Source: Struthio camelus (taxonomy: Eukaryota; Chordata; Aves; Struthioniformes; Struthionidae). From it: 64,000 nucleotides of DNA. Each line of letters begins with the position of its first letter. Within the stretch, counting starts at the first letter, position 1. Of this stretch, positions 55,501 to 64,000 are shown piece by piece. The stretch lies in contig NC_090943.1 of assembly GCF_040807025.1 (NCBI RefSeq), forward strand, positions 120,107,900 to 120,171,899, in the 5' to 3' direction. A program made the translations under genes and the position numbers. The notes below the pieces were generated by a model, which was given only the letters and a program-made list of their open reading frames with translations, made no database searches and had not been told where the DNA came from.

Positions 55501-58360
55501 GGATTCTTGCATCACCCGCTGTACTTTAGAAAATTAGGAGGAAAAAATAAGTAAATAGAGGTACAAAATCTGAGAGATACTCAGGCCGTTTTCTCTACAG
55601 ACTTATTCTAACAACATCAACATGATTCAGACCAAATAATTCTTTTCATCTAAGAACAGTAAATGTTTCTGTTGATGTATCCCTGGTCTGGTTTTACCTT
55701 GTCCCTGCTTCTATCGTCATTATACCCCTTGTACGCGTACCAAAGCACAACACAAGGAAGTAGTAGAGACCACAGAAAAGGAATTCTCTGAGATCAAAGT
55801 CTCTCTGCTCTTTTTCCAAATATCTTTTAAAGCTGCATGACATCTGAAACGCTACAGTCCTATTCCGATGCCCTAGTGATCGTTTACAAACCGTGAAGAT
55901 TAAAGGAAATGGAAAGCAAGCGCAAGAATATGGAATGTCAACACAAGGAAAACAGCAAAGGAAAAAGAGAGGCAATAATTTCATACTGTATTTCATTTTT
56001 TCCACTTTCTCTGTGTTGCTACTAATACACAGAAGAGAATCATAAAGAAAATGGGGCAGCATCCCTTACAGTTATACAAAACTATGAGTTTTTTATAATC
56101 AATGCTGTCTTTTACAAATTTACACTATTTTCCAATTCCAATAAAAATACTCACTGTTCCTTTTCTCTATTTCCATTTCTCATGTATTCTCAAGTAGTAC
56201 ATGAAAAATTACCACTAGAGTTCATCAGTTCATAGAAGAAAGGAAGCTCACCACGTGTGTCCGCTTCTCTCAAAGGAGCTGCACGATTGCTGACTTGCTT
56301 CTTGGCTATAGCCTAGTTGGTTGTTGCAAAATCACACTTTTGGGAGAGGCAGTATCTTCTTAGACTGTCTTGCCACAGTTAATTACTCCTCCATCATTTT
56401 CTTTTCCTGTTTCCTTCAGCAGGAACTGGGTGATGTGAACAGGGAAAGACAAAGAGCAGGTTTTGACATTCTACCAATGTTAATGAGCCTCCAGCCTACT
56501 GCAGTAATAGAAAATGGAAAAAAGGTGGAAGCAAATCAACTAAAAATGATCACTATTAGGCAGAAAAATCTAGACCTCTCAGTTTCTCAAATGGTGTATA
56601 AAACTACAGCTTCCCTGAAATGAATGAAATCAGTGTGATTTGTGCCAGCTCTTCATAGCTGATGCAATCACATCTTTTGATGGCTCTCCAAGGCACTGTA
56701 TTAGATGTGGCTAGGTAGAATAATTGTGTAAGAGATTAATTATTAATCACAAAGGTAATTGTTAAGCAAAGAAAGGGGATAAGAGCATGAAAAGGTGGAG
56801 CTGTACTGAACATAGCAGGGAACTAGTGTCTTCTTTCTGAACGACCAACCTGACAGCTTGCTAAAGATTTAACAGCAATGTGTTTTTTGCCCGAAATATC
56901 TGCTCACACAGTTGAGATTGTAGGAACTACCTTTTAAAACACTAAAAACATTTGGCTGAATTTGTTATTCAAAGTATATCTATTCCTGCAGATAGGCCTC
57001 TTGCTTACAGTAAATAAGTGCCTACATTTGTACATCAGAACACAAACTGTAATTTGCATGTCTAGACTTTATTACAGTACTTTAGTTGCAACTTACCCCA
57101 CGCATACAAGTCAACGTAATTTTACACTGCATTACATCCGCTGCTTTTTTTTCCCTAAGCATTTAAAAACAAATGCAGATTTCCACATTGGCACATACTA
57201 TCATTTCCATAGCGTTTTTAGCAGTCTATAAAGCAAATCTATTTTTTCCACAGTTCTTCCCTCTTCTCACTAGTCATTACCTATTCATAAAGGTTTTCAT
57301 GCTGTTTTTCCAGTCGTAAAACCTGAAATTATGAGGTAAGATCTTTTTTAGTTAAGAAATGAATCAGGAAGAGTTTTTGAGACTGTTCACGTAGCCAGTT
57401 ACACGTAATGGAAAGTGGAAAAGCAATCTAAATTTTAATCAGTGTGGCTCCTGAGAATGACCTGACCATAGGCCTTTTCTGTTGCTCTCAGTTTCCTATA
57501 GTAACGTATGTATTTAAATGAAATAGTTACATTTATTCATCTTACCACATTATTTCCCCCGGGGACATGACAGGCAAATAGAGCAGGTCACAATTATCAC
57601 CTGTATTGCTTTGCCAACTAACAGTCAATGAATGCTACAAGAGACTGGAGACCTGGAAGGTCTTTAGCGTGCTACATCCACAGCTTTGAAAATTGCTGGC
57701 ATTTCTGATGTAGCAAGCTCAGTATAGAGGAGGTTTCCAAAATCTACCAGGTCACCTACAGCTATTTTCTCTACTTCCCATCTGTGAAACCTGCAGTGGA
57801 TGTAGGATCATCTCCACATAATTTGTCCCTATTCCATTGTCCAGCAGGTCGTGGCAGATTACCCAGGGACACTCCTCATGGACAGCTTCATGGGATGCAT
57901 AGGCTGCTAAGGGATGGCAGGCTGGTCCAAAAGTCAGGCTTTTTCTTTTGAACACGCAAGATTCCTTTTTCTGGGTTCCCTCCCCTCACATAAGTGGCAT
58001 TTCTGAAACACCAAACCTGCATCATGAAGGATGAAGAATCTTTACACCAGAACCTCAGCAATCACAAGGTAAGTTCAGAGTGGCGGTTGAACATACGTGA
58101 TGCAGTTAGGCTACTACAGCATCAGACCAGTAAATTATACAAATTGTATAAGTTTGTATTTCATTTATACAGTATTAATATAATTTATATAAAATTATAT
58201 TAAATATGGTATTTACTTGTTCATGTAGAATAGTAAGAAAATTTTCAGAGTCCCATAGGCATTATGTTGCAAATGCACCTTGTATCAGAACCTCTTGCAA
58301 TGTCTCAGTGCTTACAAAGAAGTGTAAACTGCAGTCAGGAGAAAACACCATGCCAGTCAT
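52550..58360. other. Intergenic region between ROCK1 3' end and USP14 promoter
   Basis: AT-rich outside the island. I recognised no coding exon, RNA gene or intact mobile element. Short frames here (for example minus 56062-55694 and 57955-57752) look like chance. The moderately GC-rich block at 53940-54180 contains self-similar short palindromes (CTAGGCCTAG) but no feature I can name. Confidence 0.5.
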
Positions 58361-58364
58361 TTTC

Positions 58365-59870
58365 AAAAGGGTCCTTCCATAAATTACTTTATTTCTCATT
58401 AAATGAGCACAGAGTCATTACCATATTAATAACAGATATGTTTATTATTACATATCCATCAGTGCGGCTTTCAATACCACTTGAAACATGCAAATCGTCC
58501 TAAGGACGAATCAGTTTTCCAGTGCTTCTTATTTAATACAACAACTGCAAAGCCATTATAAATTACTGAGGAGGTATTTGGTTAAGAAATAAAAATAAAA
58601 TAAAACCATACTGCCCATACCATGAATGTATTCCTGCTACAAAGCAAGAGTTTGACAGCGTTTACTGAAAATTCCTGAATTATCTGGAGTTTGGGTGTTA
58701 CATGTTTTTGTTTGCATTGCCTACACATCTCGTCTTATGAACCAGACCAGTCTTTCTTTGTAAGAGGAATTCTCATTCAAATAGAGTATTTAATTTAGAA
58801 AATGTATCTAGCATCTACAATACTTCAACCAATTAAAGTTCAGTAAAAACCATTGATATGCAATAGTTTTTTAGAGGTTTCCTTTGTTTAGTTTCAGATT
58901 TCTACATTTATTGACATGGCAATAATACAATTATCTCAAATTAAGGCACTAAAATGACAATGTAAAACCCAGTAAAGTGTTCTAAGAATAATTTACATTT
59001 CAAACAGTGCATATGTTTCTTAAATGTTTGTTAATTTAATGTACGTTATCACTTAAAATTGTAAGGCAATACATTATACAGTTATAGAAATCATGTACCC
59101 CAAAATATGCTTCCAAACTTGGTTCTTTTTACTGTTAGTTTCTAATGCCTCTAATAGTAAAATAATTCGGTATGGCTTGGCAAAAATGCATAGATTAAAT
59201 GCAGTTACTTGTTGTCCCCCCTTTACAAATTTGCTGAATCAGTATTTTGTAAAGCTTAATGCAACATGTTTAACACTTTGATCCATTCCATAGTGGGCGA
59301 TTAGCATTAAGGCTGCTAAGAACTCTGCAGTGAAGGCACTGAAGTTCAAGTGATAAGGCTTCATTTTAAGCTAGTTCTGCAGTCTTCAAGAACACAACTT
59401 TGGGTCTTGAAAGCAATTGCAGTCCTTCTCATTGAGAAACCTTCCTCCTCTACGCAGTTTCATATGCTCATCTTGACATAAATATCCCCGTCACAGGGTA
59501 AACAGTCTTTTTCTTTCAGTGATACAAAGAGAGTTGGCTGCATTTCATCATGATTGACAGGCTTTTTTTTTTTTTGTTAAATCCAAAAAGGCAGCACCTT
59601 TTTCATACACCTAGCTAAGCTTTATTTGCTTTAACTTGCATTACATAGTAATAATTAATCTAATCTACCTTTAGGCAAACCCGCAATTAAACACCCTCAG
59701 CGTGCTTTTGTGCCAAAGCAAGGAGGAGACAGTAATAGCAATCTTAACCCTGAAGCCTGTGATAGTTATGTTGAAAGGAACAACAGCCCGTCTGCACTGC
59801 TCTGTGTGGTTAAAAAAGCCCTGTTTTTCAGACCGCATCCCATGAGATTCCATTAGCACTGTACATGTGG
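58365..59870 (-). other. ROCK1: ROCK1 3' UTR
   Basis: On the minus strand the sequence from 59870 down closely follows the human ROCK1 3' UTR as I remember it. Examples are ATCACAGGCTTCAGGGTTAA, GTAGATTAGATTAATTATTA, CTATGTAATGCAAGT, TCAAGTGGTATTGAAAGCCG and CTCTGTGCTCATTTAATGAG. Conservation on this scale between bird and mammal suggests post-transcriptional control sites. AATAAA signals lie at 59626-59621 (proximal), 58446-58441 and 58393-58388 (distal, likely main). Confidence 0.85.
58388..58393 (-). promoter_or_regulatory. ROCK1 distal polyadenylation signal
   Basis: Minus-strand AATAAA in the context GAGAAATAAAGTAATTTATG, matching the end of the human ROCK1 mRNA as remembered. A second AATAAA lies 53 bases upstream at 58446-58441. 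Confidence 0.65.
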
Positions 59871-59874
59871 TTAG
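59871..59874 (-). CDS. ROCK1: ROCK1 last coding bases and stop
   Basis: After the acceptor TTTGTTCCAG, C completes the Ser codon and TAA (59873-59871) ends the protein. The acceptor was located by the 3' UTR match that begins directly after it. Confidence 0.88.
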
Positions 59875-62800
59875 CTGGAACAAAGGAAAAAAACAGACAA
59901 TTAATGAAAAATGAATATAAAATTAGCTTCATAACACTACTGCTGCATGTTTGCTAAGAGTTTAAGCGAAAAATGCTTTATGTAATGATTTTTTTTCCAA
60001 CTGACACGTAAAAACATACCTATGCAATCTTCCACAAACCCTTCTTAATTTTAAATACCATTAAATGAACACAGAGGTCAGATGATAATGTTATTGCAGT
60101 TTTACAAGTAAACAATCAAGGGTAAACAATCACGGGCGTACTCGTGGCAAATGCAAGTTGACCCTTTTTTGCTGCAGGACAAAAAAAAGGCACTCTCTAA
60201 AGCTAAGAGCATGCACATGGCAGTTGCCAGAGCTCAAGCTGATGCACCAGATTTTTTTTTGTAAACATGCGTTAACTTTGTCAGGTGCCCCAATCCAAAT
60301 ATATTAAAATAAAATACCTCAACCATGCTGATGCAATGTGTATTAATTAGCATGCCACCACTGTATAGTTTCAAATCTACAATCAGGAATGCAATTGCTA
60401 CGAAGTTCATCATGAAATCCTGATTCATAGTTATCAGTGATAAGTAATTAAAGTAATGAATAAAACTTAGGTGACTCATACATGAAGTTCTTTTTACTGG
60501 GTCTGACACACCTCTCCATTAAGTCAATAGATTGGTGCCTATGAACCACAAAGAGAGCTGAATCAAACCTAGATGAGGTGTACTAAGACGTCTTCAAAGT
60601 ATTTGTTAAAGTTCGTGTCCGTTCAGCATTTAATGCCTACTTCAAAGCTTTGAAGACTGATCTGGAGTTCACTGAAGTAATAAGAAAAACCTTAAGTGAA
60701 TTTACTTGCCTAAAAAGTTACTGAACTGCATTCATGGTAGGTTTCCATCACTGGGATGAGGTTCTGCTATACTGTCTGACAAGGCAACAATTTTCAAGCA
60801 CTTGGTAAAAGATAAATGCATATATTCTATAAAGGTCATCACTGCTCCTCTTCCTTTCCATGGCTGAGTAAAGAGGTCAGGGTAAGCAAAAAAGGCAGGG
60901 CACAGCACCTTGAGTTGAGGGCAGCCAATCGAACAACTCACTGCTGCCTGTAAGGAAAGGGGCCCACTAGTTCCTCCCACTTGCTCTTTTTTCTATTCTT
61001 CTCTTCCCTAAATAGGAACACCCTCATATTTACCTCTCCTCAGCTTTAGCAATCACCACACTCCTCAGTGGGCTGCTTCCACTCAAGAGCTCAGCAAGAG
61101 ACGTCTACAGCTTTCTGCCAATCAGACAAACGGATCATGGACCCTCACGGATGGAGCCAGCGTGGGTCAGCGCCACTGCCTAGCCAGGAGCCAACGGTGG
61201 AAGAACTGAGAAGGAAGAGAGAGGGAAAACCCTCCCCCTCAAAGTGGCAGCAGGCTATCAGATTAGATCAGCTGCTATGCCATCAGCGGCTAAATGTTCA
61301 GTACATATGATCTTTTGTAAATAATTTGTTTAATTATCTACTCTTTAAATGTCTGGTAAGTTAGAAGTGAACTGTGCTAAAATAAATCCAAGCGTCCTCC
61401 TTCTTAGGCATATAAAACGGAACATGCAGTGATATCAGGGCGCAGGCTGATCTCCCATGAATCATTTTTAACTCCCCAAACCTAGAAGAAACAACTTTTT
61501 TCTTTTTTTTTTTCTTTCTTTTTTTTTTTTTTTTGAGAAAGCATTCCTAGATTAATTCTCTGCTGGACTGGCAAATAAAATCAGTCTACTGAGAAAATCT
61601 GCCAAGCAAGAGCTGACAAAAGATGAAGAGCAAAAGCGTATAGCTCTCCTCCTGCTGGTGCTGGTGAGCTATTAGATAGACTCCATGCATCTCTAGGGCT
61701 CACAGCCTTAGAAAATGAGCATTAAGGAAGATACTGTTTTCTCATTTTATAAAGTTCCTATTCAGTACTGAAATATGTCTGTGATTCTCTACCGCTCTCG
61801 CATGAAAAATGCTAATAATAACGGAAATTATCCGAATGACTGATCTCCCCAAACAGACCCATTCCTTTAAGAGCTACTGTAAATGTTAAGATATGTATAC
61901 CTGTTTATTAAAAAAGAAATGCGCTGCAAACTTATTCTTGCTAAAGGCAACCATAAGTCAATAGCTCTATTCAAACAAAGTGAAAAAGAATCAATGAATT
62001 TAAGAAAATTGCTTTATTTCCATAAAAGAGTATGGATGAAAGCTCCTGTGCTTTTTCAATTATCTCTAGAGATACCTGGAAAAAGTTAAGATCTGAAATT
62101 AAAAACCTGAGAAATCAAATGGTTACATGGTTTAAAAAAAAAAAAGAAAAAGAAAAGAAAAGCTGACAGCTATGAGGCATCTGTATACCAGAGCTGTTTT
62201 GCCTAATATGGCACTACAACAGAATAAAAGCTACATCTTTTTTTAAAAAAGAATATTTGAACTAAGTAGAATTAAGACAAGCATAGATCTGTCGAGTTTT
62301 TTTTTTTTTTTTTTTTAACATGTGCGTGTGTGACTCTCATCTTCAGAGCCTAGCAGGAGGTATATTACACTAACTGCAGCATATCTTGACTGAAGACCCC
62401 TCCCCCAAAAATTACAGGCAAGGCATGCCACAGACCTCAACTAAAAAAAAAATCTAGCCATTACAGCTACCAAAGGGGCTTGCGAAGGCAAATGGAAAGA
62501 ACAGCATACTCAGAATGAAGTTCATACAACCTCTTGGAAAGAAAAGAAAGACTACCACCCTAAAAATCTAAATGGAAATAAGTAAACACGCACTGCCTTT
62601 AAAAAGTGAATTCTACACAAGCAGGGTTTGGCAGGGTGGAGAAAGGAACTAACACACTCAGTAACAAAGAAGCATTTTTCAACTGTACTGTCACAGGATA
62701 TTGATCTTCCAAGTGTTGTTTTACCGGGTTCCAATTAATGCAACTTAAAGATGCACACAGAGCGGGTATTAAAATAATTCTTTCCACCTCTATTTCAGTC

Positions 62801-63751
62801 TTTAAGAGAAGCCTTGGATACATTCCACAAACATAATAAAAATGCACTTTTCTGTCACAGTCAGCATTCCTTACACTTAAGGATGAAAAACCTCCCTTAT
62901 GGATGACAATGGAACACAACCTAGAAGCAGATATTTCGTAATAACTTGTATCCAGAAAGTTGCATGCCAACTCACTATCTAAGAGCCCCTCAAAATAGTA
63001 TTCTCTCATGGCACTGGTAGGGTGGGCAGGAGGGGCAACTCAGCTGCTGCAGCAGGAGAGGTTATACCTCTCCAGGACACCAGTTGGTGGTAGAGGGAAG
63101 AGAAAGACAGCATATCTATACCACAAAAGTTTGCTTTTGGTTATTTTGGTAGCACTGCCACCCAGGAAGTCTCCTTCCCTACTGAAACGCTCATTTCCAC
63201 TTCAATCTGCCCGCCCCTCAGTTGTTTTGAGGGAAAGGAAGGGGCACATTGGATAAGGAAACAATCCAGGTTAAAAATAAGCTACCAATAACCTAGCATT
63301 TAAAAAAAGGATATTTTAAACCTGGCTCTGATTAATGCACGGGCTCATGAAGAGCTTGCCAAAACAACTGATGGGATAGAAGATGGCAGGAAACGAGTAA
63401 CCAAGGAGAAAGAAAGGAATTAATACTTAAGCTGCCATTGACAGTTCAACAGTTCTAACTAAGGGAATAATTACACAACTAATAAGATTTATAACAAGTT
63501 TTTTGACTTAAGGGACCTGTAGCTTTTGCTGTTTATTTCTCACCTAGTTTTTCCAGAAGTATTTTTAACAACTTTTCGGAATGACTGATTTGCTGAGGAT
63601 CTTGTAGACATAGTTCTAGGAGAAGCACGAACGAAAGTAGATGGTGGCGTCTTAGGGATCTTCTTTACTAAATGAGTCACCCATTTCTTCTGTTCATCTT
63701 GACAGGATGCCAATAACAACATGTCTCTTGCTGAAGTTACATCATAACTCA
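59871..63751 (-). CDS. ROCK1: ROCK1, Rho-associated kinase 1 (last two exons, partial)
   Basis: ROCK1 is the RhoA-GTP-activated Ser/Thr kinase that phosphorylates myosin light chain, MYPT1 and LIM kinase to drive actomyosin contraction. Only the C-terminal end is in the window: 63751-63544 and 59874-59871. The large exon encodes the end of the C-terminal PH domain (SYDVTSARDMLLLASCQDEQ, KKWVTHLVKKIPK) and the tail RASPRTMSTRSSANQSFRKV, then VKNTSGKT. The last exon adds one base to complete AGC (Ser), then TAA. The resulting end, GKTS, equals human ROCK1. The kinase, coiled-coil and Rho-binding parts are encoded to the right of the window. Human ROCK1 is 1354 residues, so about 70 are covered here. 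Confidence 0.95.
59875..63543 (-). other. ROCK1 last intron
   Basis: This 3.7 kb intron contains T- or A-rich tracts (61495-61534, 62135-62161, 62300-62318) and a few open frames without recognisable products. The longest is a 136-codon minus-strand frame at 63009-62599, which I do not regard as a gene. Confidence 0.6.
63532..63537 (-). promoter_or_regulatory. AATAAA directly after the ROCK1 penultimate-exon donor
   Basis: The minus strand reads AG|GTGAGAAATAAACAGC across the donor, so a polyadenylation hexamer begins six bases into the intron. It is normally expected to be masked by U1 snRNP bound to the same donor. Whether it is ever used cannot be told from sequence. Confidence 0.5.
63544..63751 (-). 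CDS. ROCK1: ROCK1 penultimate exon
   Basis: The exon opens with two bases of Val after CTTCCAG and ends two bases into Ser before GTGAGA. The frame runs SYDVTSARDM to VVKNTSGKT. Reading into the intron gives Arg and TGA at once (see findings). Confidence 0.95.
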
Positions 63752-64000
63752 CTGGAAGTAAGAGAAGGTGATAATCAATGAAAACTAGGATTAATCATCA
63801 GAATAAAAATTATGATATGGCAATTGTGCCACTGGGAAGAACACTGGTATCAATATACACATCTATATTGGAATGGTTTATATATTTTTAGACCACAGCA
63901 AATAGGGGAAATTACAAATACGAAAAGAAACTATATAAATCTCCCTATATTAAGATTCTCATTTCTCTAATCTTGACCTCAGAATCAAGGAAACTCACGC

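Noticed and set aside
57752-57955. 67-codon minus-strand frame that looked slightly protein-like
   Set aside because: No family recognised and no continuation in neighbouring frames. It may be part of an unidentified repeat.
61068-61310. 80-codon plus-strand frame antisense to the ROCK1 last intron
   Set aside because: It starts with GTG; the charged stretch near its middle is suggestive, but there is no homology or splice evidence.
62599-63009. 136-codon minus-strand ATG frame in the ROCK1 last intron
   Set aside because: It is the longest intronic ATG frame, but has no domain, no neighbouring exons in frame, and lies within a well-defined intron.
63539-63543. Ending ROCK1 at the TGA read through after 63544
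   Set aside because: The junction is a consensus donor. Splicing to 59874 restores the Ser-stop of the human protein and the conserved 3' UTR, so the TGA is intronic in the main transcript.
63990-64000. GCGTGAGT on the minus strand at the window edge as the donor of the previous ROCK1 exon
   Set aside because: The next exon needs a preceding exon ending in a single G of a Val codon. Here the base before GT would be C, so the phase and codon do not fit.

Overview
The window is nuclear DNA from a bird. Three interrupted protein-coding genes with vertebrate-type GT-AG introns are present: THOC1, USP14 and ROCK1. Fragments of CR1 retroposon with the typical avian 3' end are present, and there are no bacterial-type operons. 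The genes were recognised by translating exon by exon and comparing with what I remember of the human proteins. The species cannot be named from the sequence.

Layout. 1-2096 is the end of a CpG-rich stretch followed by THOC1 intron 1; coding exon 1 lies left of the window. 2097-26320 (+) carries the other 20 coding exons of THOC1 (about 640 codons), then a 3' UTR with two overlapping AATAAA signals at about 26410. 26450-28900 is the gap between two convergent genes. USP14 runs on the minus strand: its 3' UTR probably covers about 28900-30508 and its 16 coding exons run from 51829 down to 30509 (491 codons plus stop, complete). Its promoter is a CpG island at about 51390-52540. 52550-58360 is intergenic. 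The 3' end of ROCK1 (-) fills 58360-64000: a long 3' UTR, a last exon carrying only the end of one codon and the stop, a 3.7 kb intron, and the penultimate coding exon. The rest of ROCK1 lies beyond the right edge.

Functionally these are housekeeping genes. THOC1 is a subunit of the THO/TREX complex that couples transcription to mRNA export. USP14 is the proteasome-bound deubiquitinase. ROCK1 is the RhoA-activated kinase that drives actomyosin contraction. They share no pathway, and I see no sign of an unknown biological system. The second-look items concern RNA processing (a stop codon and AATAAA immediately after the last ROCK1 donor, tandem splice sites in THOC1 and USP14), G-quadruplex motifs, nested CR1 insertions, a 63-bp tandem duplication, and the ROCK1-USP14-THOC1 order, which human chromosome 18 has split.

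Limits: exon boundaries were set by hand from splice sites, reading phase and remembered homologues. UTR ends, promoters and old repeats are approximate.
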